55,952 nucleotides of DNA from Flavobacteriia bacterium (GTDB lineage Bacteria > Bacteroidota > Bacteroidia > Flavobacteriales_D > Crocinitomicaceae), in assembly GCA_947446925.1 (NCBI GenBank), contig CANFHU010000018.1, positions 1 to 55,952 on the forward strand, written 5' to 3'. Positions within the stretch are counted from its first letter, which is position 1, and every line of letters starts with the position of its first letter. This document shows positions 33,871 to 42,032 of this stretch, in pieces. Made by a program: the position numbers and the translations under genes. The notes below the pieces were generated by a model. That model worked only from the letters and a program-made list of their open reading frames with translations. It searched no databases and was not told the origin of the DNA.

Positions 33871-34260
33871 TTAGTCTTCTAAATTTTCTTTCCAACTTTC
33901 ACTCTTTATCATTTCTTCTAACCGTTGAAATAATTCTAGATCTTGGTGGTAGTATTCAGAATCATAATCTAATAATTTCATTCCAAGTTGACAATATTTT
34001 CTTGCTTTACTTATCTTACCTAAATCACAATAAACTTGACTTATAAAGCCTATAATAAATAATTTTGAATACTCATTGTTTGATAAATAGGAAAGATGAA
34101 GCGAAAATTTGGCATCAATTAATGCGCACTGCATTAGATTTTTTTTAGCTTCGAAAACAGACCTTTTAAAAAATATATCCGTCTGTTCTTCATAAAAATC
34201 GCCAAATTTATGCGTCATTTCATTTTTGAAATCCAAATAATTTGTTGTTACATTTATCAT
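33871..34260 (-). CDS. Hypothetical protein (129 aa), third gene of cassette
   Basis: Soluble, helical, aromatic-rich, no signal. LDYDSEYYHQDLELFQRLEE at the end and a TPR-like helix pair (YCDLGKISKARKYCQLGMKLL) suggest a small TPR-type interaction protein. Family not recognised. ATGA overlap with the gene before it. Confidence 0.6.
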   Translation of the reverse strand: MINVTTNYLDFKNEMTHKFGDFYEEQTDIFFKRSVFEAKKNLMQCALIDAKFSLHLSYLSNNEYSKLFIIGFISQVYCDLGKISKARKYCQLGMKLLDYDSEYYHQDLELFQRLEEMIKSESWKENLED

Positions 34261-34763
34261 TTTGATTTTTTTACTTCATCTAGTAAAAAGTAAATTTGTC
34301 TGTTCTCGTTTTCTTGAATTTCAATTACATTAACATTTTCAAATTTACCACTCACAAATTGAGTTAAACAATAATTAGGCGTTATAGAACCATTCATTGC
34401 TCTTGCCATGCCTTTTTTACCATAAGGTTGTAAATTTGGAGAATCATAAGGAAGTTGAACATCTACCTTTCCTAAATCTGCAAACATTCCCCCCTCAACT
34501 AATTCACATATTACGTTAATTTCTTTACGTTTTTTATAATGTTTAGCTATTACATTGAATAAATGTGCACCTGATCCATTAGCGTATATCTTATAAGTCG
34601 TAATATATATTGAGTCTCCGATTGATTTATATTCTCTATTATATTTAAATTTTACAATATTATCATATGTTTCTGTTGCTTGAAGTCCAATTTTTAAATT
34701 TTGACTGAAGCCTTGTTTAGTTACTATGAAGAGTAATAGAACGAAAAATATTTTAATTTTCAT
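34257..34763 (-). CDS. Hypothetical exported protein, second gene of cassette
   Basis: 168 residues with a clear signal peptide (MKIKIFFVLLLFIVTKQGFSQ). The mature part is beta-rich, with a conserved-looking YGKKGMARAMNGSITPNYC segment. Family not recognised. Its start overlaps the stop of the upstream gene (TAATG) and its stop overlaps the next start (ATGA). An exported protein between two cytoplasmic ones is unusual for a defence operon. Confidence 0.65.
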   Translation of the reverse strand: MKIKIFFVLLLFIVTKQGFSQNLKIGLQATETYDNIVKFKYNREYKSIGDSIYITTYKIYANGSGAHLFNVIAKHYKKRKEINVICELVEGGMFADLGKVDVQLPYDSPNLQPYGKKGMARAMNGSITPNYCLTQFVSGKFENVNVIEIQENENRQIYFLLDEVKKSK

Positions 34764-35665
34764 TATTTAACAATATATCTATTTGTCAAATAATTTATCC
34801 ATTTACCATAACGCTCGTTTGGTGCGTTTTTTTCGCAAACATCTAAAAAATTTTCATAAGTTAGAGCAATGAATTTACGTTCATTATTAATCAACATTTC
34901 TTTATATTTTTCACTAACTTCTACGAAATGTACGTTTCCTTTAGGGAAAATAGTCAAGGACGAAAAATGTTTAAAATCATTATTACTTTCTAAGACAATA
35001 CTTTCTCCTAATAGTTGATTTCTCCATACTTGTCTATATAAATCTGTGATTAAATTATCAATTACACCATCTTTATAGATATTACTTTGATCTGTAACTT
35101 GATAATATTTTGATTCTTTGTTTAGTATATCTTTCTCTTGTTTTGACCCAGATTTCAACGCGTATTCGTGTTCTGTGTATTTAACTTCAATTCCAATAAT
35201 CCCACGCTCATCTTTTAAATTAGTGTATTCAATATAGGTATCGAACGATGTTTTATCATTTAAATATTTTTCAGCATTTTCTGGCGCATATTCAATTTGA
35301 ATACTGTCGATTGATTTAATAGTATTATCCATGAAATTATTGAAAACGATTTTTGCGAATTCTAAATCATGTTTGAAAGGTATAAAAAGGTTGAAACCAA
35401 TATGCTCACTTCTTAATAAATTAGCATATAATGGTTTACTATAATTTTTATAACGTTTTTTGACTTCGTGAAAAATATCAAAATCATCATAAAAATTCAA
35501 CCCTTTATTTGCGTCTTCTGTTGTTAAATAATTACCATAAGTATCAAAATCAACATGTAAAACTTCTGCTCTATATTTCGATTGATGTAACCTCGCTTTT
35601 TCTAAAAATCCTGTTTTATCTGTTATTCTATCTTTAGAATATTGCGATCCAATTTTATACTCCAT
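34763..35665 (-). CDS. Putative PD-(D/E)XK nuclease (PGN_0703-like), first gene of cassette
   Basis: 300 residues, soluble. The segment from SFDTYIEY to GIIGIEVKYTE fits the D...ExK signature of PD-(D/E)XK nucleases. HEVKKRYKNYSKPLYANLLR, followed by SEHIGFNLFIPF, recalls proteins annotated as PGN_0703-family putative restriction endonucleases. No methyltransferase is adjacent, so a classical restriction-modification system is not supported. Function inferred only. Confidence 0.6.
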   Translation of the reverse strand: MEYKIGSQYSKDRITDKTGFLEKARLHQSKYRAEVLHVDFDTYGNYLTTEDANKGLNFYDDFDIFHEVKKRYKNYSKPLYANLLRSEHIGFNLFIPFKHDLEFAKIVFNNFMDNTIKSIDSIQIEYAPENAEKYLNDKTSFDTYIEYTNLKDERGIIGIEVKYTEHEYALKSGSKQEKDILNKESKYYQVTDQSNIYKDGVIDNLITDLYRQVWRNQLLGESIVLESNNDFKHFSSLTIFPKGNVHFVEVSEKYKEMLINNERKFIALTYENFLDVCEKNAPNERYGKWINYLTNRYIVK

Positions 35666-35764
35666 ATCTTGTTTAATAAATTTATACTATATATAATAAC
35701 GTAATTATATCGTTTCGGTTGCACAAATATCAAAAAATAAAATTTAAACCACTGATTTTCAGAA

Positions 35765-35796
35765 TAAAAAAAACCGCCAACTTTTCAGTTGACGGT
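35765..35796 (-). terminator. Terminator of sucAB
   Basis: Ten-base stem ACCGTCAACT/AGTTGGCGGT around loop GAAA, then a run of T on the minus strand. Differs from the terminator at 33815-33846 by one base in the stem. Confidence 0.88.
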
Positions 35797-35815
35797 TGTA
35801 AATCTTAAATGTCTA

Positions 35816-35840
35816 CACTTCGACTTCGATCAGTGTGACA
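35816..35840. repeat. REP-like element CACTTCGACT...CAGTGTGACA
   Basis: Sits between the sucB stop and its terminator. Related to 26886-26913. Confidence 0.55.
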
Positions 35841-35855
35841 TTACTAATTCATATT

Positions 35856-37118
35856 TTACAATCCCAAAAGAACTGCTAACGGATCTTTACCTCCGAATAT
35901 CATTCTTTCTGGATTTTCTAACATCTCTTTCACTTTCACTAAGAAACCAACAGATTCCTTACCATCGATGATTCTATGGTCATACGAAAGCGCTACGTAC
36001 ATAATAGGACGAATTTCAACCTTACCATTAATCGCTACTGGACGCTCAACAATGTTGTGCATCCCTAAAATAGCAGATTGCGGAGGATTGATAATTGGTG
36101 TAGACAACATCGATCCAAATACACCACCATTTGTGATTGTAAATGTACCGCCTGTCATATCATCTGGTGTAATTTTTCCATCACGTGCTTTGATTGCTAA
36201 ACGCTTAATTTCGCGCTCAATCTCAGCTAATGTCATTTGCTCCGCATTACGAACTACTGGTACCATCAATCCTTTTGGAGAAGAAACAGCGATACCAACA
36301 TCTGCATAATTATGGAAAATAACTTCATTTCCATCTATTTGTGCATTCACCGCTGGGAAAATATTCAATGCTTCTGTTACTGCTTTTGTGAAGAAAGACA
36401 TAAATCCAAGGTTCACTTCGTGGAACTTAGCAAAACTATCTTTGTATTTCGCACGTAAATCCATGATTGGTTTCATATCCACCTCATTGAAAGTAGTCAA
36501 CATCGCAGTTTCGTTTTTCACAGAAACCAAACGCTCTGCAATTTTACGACGTAACATAGACATTTTTTCACGCGATTGATCACGTGTACCACCCCAACCT
36601 TGCGCAGCATCCGCAGATATACCAGCAGACATCGCTGCTACTACATCTTGTTTCGTAATACGACCATCTTTTCCAGATGCAGCAACTTTGTTCGCAGGAA
36701 TATTATTTTCTGCCATAATTTTTGCAGCAGCAACAGAAGGTGTTCCACTAGCATACGATGTTTTTTCGTTTACTGGATTTGGAGAAGGAGCAGCAGTCTT
36801 TGTTTCAACAGCTTTTGGTGCTTCAACAACTGGAGCTTCTTCTTTTGCAACTGGAGCTACACTTCCTTCAGGACGTGCAGCAGAAGTGTCAATTAAACAT
36901 ACTACTTGACCAACTTTTACTACATCTCCCTCTTCTGCTTTCAAGGTGATAATTCCACTTTGTTCTGCAGGTAATTCTAAGGTTGCTTTATCTGAATCTA
37001 CTTCAGCAATTGCTTGATCTTTTTCTACGTAATCTCCATCCGATACCAACCAAGTTGCGATTTCTACTTCTGAAATCGATTCTCCTGGACTAGGTACTTT
37101 CATTTCTAATACTGACAT
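35856..37118 (-). CDS. sucB: 2-oxoglutarate dehydrogenase E2 (dihydrolipoyl succinyltransferase)
   Basis: 420 residues. Lipoyl domain (1-77) with the lipoylated Lys44 in [11 protein letters not shown], an Ala/Pro/Glu linker, the E1/E3-binding domain (about 125-160, [20 protein letters not shown]) and the catalytic domain with [12 protein letters not shown] at the end. It transfers succinyl groups to CoA in the TCA cycle. Follows sucA by 21 bases. Confidence 0.97.
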   Translation of the reverse strand: MSVLEMKVPSPGESISEVEIATWLVSDGDYVEKDQAIAEVDSDKATLELPAEQSGIITLKAEEGDVVKVGQVVCLIDTSAARPEGSVAPVAKEEAPVVEAPKAVETKTAAPSPNPVNEKTSYASGTPSVAAAKIMAENNIPANKVAASGKDGRITKQDVVAAMSAGISADAAQGWGGTRDQSREKMSMLRRKIAERLVSVKNETAMLTTFNEVDMKPIMDLRAKYKDSFAKFHEVNLGFMSFFTKAVTEALNIFPAVNAQIDGNEVIFHNYADVGIAVSSPKGLMVPVVRNAEQMTLAEIEREIKRLAIKARDGKITPDDMTGGTFTITNGGVFGSMLSTPIINPPQSAILGMHNIVERPVAINGKVEIRPIMYVALSYDHRIIDGKESVGFLVKVKEMLENPERMIFGGKDPLAVLLGL

Positions 37119-37139
37119 GCTATATTCGGTTTTATAGTG

Positions 37140-39869
37140 TTATTGTTTTGCGTAATTACTAGCATATTGAAATAAATCATCATGCAATTTTTTCAATCTA
37201 CGTTTATGTAAAGAAGAAGATCCTTCTGCAGCAGCAGCGGATGCTTGACGTGTAATACCAATCAAAGGTAAATGTCTTAATGTCATCGCTATGTGTCTCC
37301 AAGCCCCCATATTCTCTGGTTCTTCTTGCGCCCAAATTAAATTTTTAGCACTTGGATAACTTGCCACTAAATCATCAAATTGTTGTTGTGGGAATGGATA
37401 TAATTGTTCAATTCGAACAAAAGCCATATTTTCAACGCCTAATTCAGCCGCTTTTTCAGAAATCTCATAATAGAACTTACCGGAACAAAAAACAACGGTA
37501 TCTACTTGATTTCTATTTGCATTTTTATCATCGATAATCTCTTGGAAACTACCTGTCGCCATTTCTTCCAAACTAGAAACTGCACTTGGATAACGCAACA
37601 ACATTTTTGGAGAAAAAACAACCAAAGGCTTTCTAAAATCGCGTTTCACTTGACGACGTAATAAGTGGAAGTGGTTCGCTGGTGTGGATGTGTTTACCAC
37701 TTGAATATTATCATCTGCAGCTTGTTGTAAGAAACGCTCCATACGACCCGAAGAGTGCTCTGCACCTTGTCCTTCGTATCCATGAGGCAATAACATTACC
37801 AATCCAGATTGTGTAGACCATTTATCCTCCCCAGCAGTAATAAACTGATCAATCATAATTTGAGCTCCATTAAAGAAATCTCCAAACTGTGCTTCCCAAA
37901 TCGTCAACCCTTTTGGAGTCGCTAATGAATATCCATATTCATAACCAAGTACACCATATTCAGACAACAATGAATTATAAACACTGAAATTTGCTTGTTT
38001 TTCTGCCAACAAATTCAATGTGATTACCTCTTCTTCTGTGTCTTCTGTTTTAACTACTGCATGACGGTGCGAGAATGTTCCACGCTCTACATCTTGTCCA
38101 GATAAACGAACTGGGTGACCTTCTACTAATAATGAAGCATATGCCAACATTTCAGCAGTTCCCCAATCTAATTTATCGTCTTTAACCGCATTTAAGCGAT
38201 CTTCAAAGATTTTAGAAATCTTACGGAAATATTTTTTCCCTTCTGGAAGGGTTGCCAATTTGTGTCCTAATTGTTCTAGTTGTTTTCTCTCAACTCCAGT
38301 CTCAATAGACTTCACAAAATCAGCAGTAGTTGAATGTCTATAACCTTCCCACGTAGTTTTTAAGAAATCCCAAACAATTGCTTTTTCACTTTGTTTAGAA
38401 GCTGCATGTTGTTCTTCCAAGTAGTTATTATAAGCAGTTTCAATTTCAGACGCTTTTTCTTTTGTAATAACACCTTCCGCTACTATTTGTTTTAAATAAA
38501 CATCTTTTGGATTTGGGTGCTTAGCAATAATATTGTATAAATGTGGCTGTGTAAATTTCGGTTCATCGCCTTCATTGTGACCATATTTACGGTAACACAA
38601 TAAGTCAATAAAAATATCTCGGTGGAATACTTGTCTGTATTCAATCGCTATTTCAACTGCTTGAAGAACTGCCTCTACGTCATCTCCATTTACATGGAAA
38701 ACAGGACATAAAGTTGTTTTAGCAACATCTGTACAGTAGGTAGAAGAACGTGCATCTAAATAGTTTGTCGTAAATCCAACTTGGTTATTTACAACAATGT
38801 GCACAGTACCACCAGCACGGTATCCATCTAATTGCGCCATTTGAATCACTTCATAAACAATTCCTTGACCTGCAACAGCAGCATCTCCGTGAATCATTAC
38901 CGGACAAACTTTCGACTCATCGTGAAAAGTAGCGTCCAATTTAGCGCGTGCAATACCTTGTACAACAGGGTCAACGGCTTCCAAATGTGATGGATTTGGT
39001 GCTAATGTTAAACCAACTTTTTTACCACTTTTTGAGATAATCTCCGAAGTATATCCTTGGTGGTATTTAACATCCCCGTCAAAGTTTCCTTCAAATTCAA
39101 ATTCTTTTCCTTCAAATTCACAAAAAATATCCTGCGGACGTTTTTCAAAAATATTAGTTAACGTATTTAAACGACCACGGTGAGCCATTCCCATTACGAA
39201 ATACTCAATTCCTAAATCCGCACCCTTTTGAATTAAAGTATCTAGTGCAGGAATCAAAGCTTCCCCTCCTTCTACAGAAAAACGTTTTTGACCTACGTAT
39301 TTTTTACCTAAAAACGCCTCAAAACTGGATGCTTGATTTAATTTCGAAAAAATTTCGATTTTTTTAGCAGCATCATATTTCGGACGATTTTTAAGTTCTA
39401 TTTTGTTTTTAATCCATTCTAAACGCTCTGGTTCACGTGTATACATGTACTCAATACCTATTGACTGACAATACGTATCTTCCAAATGCGCAATAATATC
39501 CTTCAACGATGCTGGACCAATACCAACTTGTGTTCCCGATTGAAAAACAGTAGCTAAATCCGCTTCTGTCAAACCAAAATTTTCAATCGCTAGTGTTGGT
39601 TCGTATTTTCTACGATCCCGAACAGGATTGGTTTTAGTAAATAAATGTCCACGAGTACGGTACCCATTGATCAAGTTAATTACCTTAAATTCTTTCTGAA
39701 AATTCTCTGGAATATCTCCTTTTTCTTCATAATTCGTTTGAGCAAATTCAAATCCTTCAAAGAATTTTTTCCACCCAAGATCAACACTTTCAGGGTCTTG
39801 TTGGTATGACTTATACAAAAATTCAATCGCCGTCACATCCGCATTCCCAACGTAGGTTACTTTATCCAT
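37140..39869 (-). CDS. sucA: 2-oxoglutarate dehydrogenase E1
   Basis: 909 residues, normal length. N-terminal YVGNADVTAIEFLYKSYQQD, the thiamine diphosphate site HGDAAVAGQGIVYEVIQMA...VVNNQVGFTT, and the C-terminal domain with LLPHGYEGQGAEHSSGRMER. Decarboxylates 2-oxoglutarate and feeds SucB. First gene of the sucAB operon; E3 is encoded elsewhere, as usual. Confidence 0.97.
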   Translation of the reverse strand: MDKVTYVGNADVTAIEFLYKSYQQDPESVDLGWKKFFEGFEFAQTNYEEKGDIPENFQKEFKVINLINGYRTRGHLFTKTNPVRDRRKYEPTLAIENFGLTEADLATVFQSGTQVGIGPASLKDIIAHLEDTYCQSIGIEYMYTREPERLEWIKNKIELKNRPKYDAAKKIEIFSKLNQASSFEAFLGKKYVGQKRFSVEGGEALIPALDTLIQKGADLGIEYFVMGMAHRGRLNTLTNIFEKRPQDIFCEFEGKEFEFEGNFDGDVKYHQGYTSEIISKSGKKVGLTLAPNPSHLEAVDPVVQGIARAKLDATFHDESKVCPVMIHGDAAVAGQGIVYEVIQMAQLDGYRAGGTVHIVVNNQVGFTTNYLDARSSTYCTDVAKTTLCPVFHVNGDDVEAVLQAVEIAIEYRQVFHRDIFIDLLCYRKYGHNEGDEPKFTQPHLYNIIAKHPNPKDVYLKQIVAEGVITKEKASEIETAYNNYLEEQHAASKQSEKAIVWDFLKTTWEGYRHSTTADFVKSIETGVERKQLEQLGHKLATLPEGKKYFRKISKIFEDRLNAVKDDKLDWGTAEMLAYASLLVEGHPVRLSGQDVERGTFSHRHAVVKTEDTEEEVITLNLLAEKQANFSVYNSLLSEYGVLGYEYGYSLATPKGLTIWEAQFGDFFNGAQIMIDQFITAGEDKWSTQSGLVMLLPHGYEGQGAEHSSGRMERFLQQAADDNIQVVNTSTPANHFHLLRRQVKRDFRKPLVVFSPKMLLRYPSAVSSLEEMATGSFQEIIDDKNANRNQVDTVVFCSGKFYYEISEKAAELGVENMAFVRIEQLYPFPQQQFDDLVASYPSAKNLIWAQEEPENMGAWRHIAMTLRHLPLIGITRQASAAAAEGSSSLHKRRLKKLHDDLFQYASNYAKQ

Positions 39870-39947
39870 GTTTTTAGAACATTTTTATAGAACAGCGAAG
39901 TTACAAAGAAAATGTTTTTGAGGGGGAATTTTAGGGGAATATTTTGG

Positions 39948-40307
39948 TTAACTGTACTTTTCTCTAAAAAACACTTTTAATGCTTCGCGTCGTAGTACAA
40001 TCCATGTAAATTCAGCCAACCAATTAGGATTGTTGGAAGTGGCTAATTGTAAATAGGTTTGCTCTGAAACATCCATGGTGTATAACAAAGGATGCCAACT
40101 CGAGGATTGTTTTTCAATCATGTACATCAATGCTTCTGCCAATGTATCTACTAATGTTTCAATCGCATGTGCATGTAATGAAAATGCAGGTGCAAATTCA
40201 AAACCATGGACAGCAAAATCTTTAGCAATTTGCAATTGAGTTTTTAAACGAAATTGTTCGTGATCGAATCTTTCTTCTAATTCCGAATTGTTCTTTTCTG
40301 GAAGCAT
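39948..40307 (-). CDS. Hypothetical protein (119 aa)
   Basis: Soluble, helical, rich in His and aromatic residues (FAVHGFEFAPAFSLHAHAIE, FTWIVLRREALKVFFREKY). Family not recognised. Last gene of an operon with the cyclase and M48 genes (five bases gap). Confidence 0.6.
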   Translation of the reverse strand: MLPEKNNSELEERFDHEQFRLKTQLQIAKDFAVHGFEFAPAFSLHAHAIETLVDTLAEALMYMIEKQSSSWHPLLYTMDVSEQTYLQLATSNNPNWLAEFTWIVLRREALKVFFREKYS

Positions 40308-40312
40308 TACTT

Positions 40313-41068
40313 CTACAAAATTTCAAAAAGTACAGGTCGACTAGGAGTAGCATCATTTTCAAATGGGGCTGTTTGCAAATTGAGCAAATATAATCCATCC
40401 TGTATAGAATCTTCTATGTAAACAAATTCCGTGATGGTTTTATGAAATTGTGGATTTGTTGGAACTTGCCAAAAAGCATGGTGAAACAATAATTTTCCTT
40501 CGTCATTTTCACGATCAACGGAAGGGAGATCGATCAAAAAATGTTGAACACCTTTTTGATTTAATAACTCTACACAAGCCACATCTAAATAAGGTGGATT
40601 AGTCGACGAATAGTTTTTATGCTTTTTAGAAAGTTCATTAGGTGTAGTGCGTAAAACGATGGCTTCCACTTGTGAACTTTGTATGGCAGCGGACATCTGA
40701 GATAAACTAATTACTTCGTCGAATAACTGCTCTTTTTCATTCCAAATTTTCTCTGGAGTTATTGAAATTACTTCAGTAGTAAAAAACGAATCTTTTAGTT
40801 TATTATTAACCGAATGTATCTCCGTAGTGATATGCCCCAAGCATTCCGTATGGGTGCCATGTCCATGTGGATTGAAAGAAATATTTCTAAAATTGGTACT
40901 ACTTCCTTCCGTAACTAGCCCAATAAACCCCTCCGCTCTGACAGGTTCAAAAATAGGTTTGTCTACATACCAAGCCAATGGATTTTGATCATCATTAGAA
41001 AGTGGAATAGAAATGTCTAAACCTTTAGAAGTATCGATATATCTTTCTGAATCTAAATACAATAACAT
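40313..41068 (-). CDS. Cyclase family protein (kynurenine formamidase-like)
   Basis: 251 residues. The metal-binding motif HxGTHxD-like is NPHGHGTHTECLGH, with later His/Glu ligands in RENDEGKLLFHHAFW. PF04199-type hydrolases include kynurenine formamidase (KynB) and isatin hydrolase. The Asp of the classic motif is Glu here. Together with the RidA protein at 10267 a link to tryptophan breakdown is conceivable but unproven. Confidence 0.8.
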   Translation of the reverse strand: MLLYLDSERYIDTSKGLDISIPLSNDDQNPLAWYVDKPIFEPVRAEGFIGLVTEGSSTNFRNISFNPHGHGTHTECLGHITTEIHSVNNKLKDSFFTTEVISITPEKIWNEKEQLFDEVISLSQMSAAIQSSQVEAIVLRTTPNELSKKHKNYSSTNPPYLDVACVELLNQKGVQHFLIDLPSVDRENDEGKLLFHHAFWQVPTNPQFHKTITEFVYIEDSIQDGLYLLNLQTAPFENDATPSRPVLFEIL

Positions 41069-41074
41069 AACTAA

Positions 41075-41899
41075 TTATTTAGGTAGTTTAACAACCATTT
41101 TAGCATAATCTTCTTTAAATGTATTTTTTCCAATACAGCCCATTCCGACTTTCGCATTATGAAAATGTTCGATACGATTCTCTGGATTAGGATGCGTACT
41201 CAAAAATTCAGGAACTTTTCCTCCTTTATTGCTTTTTTCTAATTTTTCGAAAAATCCGGCAGCACCGTCAGCATTATAAGGTGTACCACACAAATATAAA
41301 ACGGATCGTTGATCTGCTTCTGTTTCATGTCCTCTCGAATTTTTTAAATTAATCAATCCTAAACCCATTTGATTAATTTGCGGTGTGGTCTGACCTAGAG
41401 CAATCATCTCAGCAACTTCAACTACAAATTGCAATCCATACATTGTTGTCATTTGGCGAGTTGAATGACGCATATCTGCATGACCAATTTCATGTGCTAA
41501 CACACCTGCTAATTGATCTTCACTTTCTAAAAATTTCAAGATGCCCGTATATACATAAATATAACCTCCAGGTGTACAAAAAGCATTTAAAGTGTTGTCG
41601 TCATGTATAATATAAATTTTCCAAGCAAAATCATTACGATAATCGACTTTTCCAGAATTTAAGATATTATCCTTGACTTTATTTACATATGCATAAATAT
41701 CATGGTATTGATTTGGATCTAGAATCGGATATTGTTTCGGATCCGAGGCAATTTGTTTTTCAGTCTGCACTCCAAAATTTTTATCCGCAGAAAGAGGTAA
41801 TATATTAAATCCTTTGCCTTTATTTTTAGGGTCAATGATGCCACAAGCACCTATCCCTAGAAGGATTGCAATAAGCAAAAAACGATATTTTGTTTTCAT
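41075..41899 (-). CDS. M48 family metalloprotease, lipoprotein
   Basis: 274 residues with lipobox IGAC (Cys19). The zinc motif HExxH is LAHEIGHADMRH, with the third ligand Glu in RGHETEADQRSVLYL. This is the BepA/LoiP-like periplasmic, lipid-anchored type of M48 protease that degrades misassembled outer membrane proteins. First gene of the three-gene operon down to 39948. Confidence 0.93.
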   Translation of the reverse strand: MKTKYRFLLIAILLGIGACGIIDPKNKGKGFNILPLSADKNFGVQTEKQIASDPKQYPILDPNQYHDIYAYVNKVKDNILNSGKVDYRNDFAWKIYIIHDDNTLNAFCTPGGYIYVYTGILKFLESEDQLAGVLAHEIGHADMRHSTRQMTTMYGLQFVVEVAEMIALGQTTPQINQMGLGLINLKNSRGHETEADQRSVLYLCGTPYNADGAAGFFEKLEKSNKGGKVPEFLSTHPNPENRIEHFHNAKVGMGCIGKNTFKEDYAKMVVKLPK

Positions 41900-42032
41900 A
41901 GATTGAAATTTACATAATCGAAATTTAATTTAGATTTTTCGAGGCAAACAATATATTTATTTTAGAGTTTACTTAAGTAAATGATAAAATAAATAGTGAA
42001 GTTGAACGATGAAAAAGCAAAGTAAATTTTGA

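Noticed and set aside
34763-35665. Complete restriction-modification system
   Set aside because: Only a nuclease-like protein is seen; no DNA methyltransferase or specificity subunit is adjacent.
36237-36949. Plus-strand reading frames opposite sucB
   Set aside because: Low-complexity translations (Arg/Cys/Phe- or Leu/Gln-rich) opposite a well-conserved E2 gene; shadows.
10267-41068. Tryptophan/kynurenine degradation pathway from the RidA and cyclase proteins
   Set aside because: The two genes are 30 kb apart and no dioxygenase, kynureninase or decarboxylase gene is in the window.
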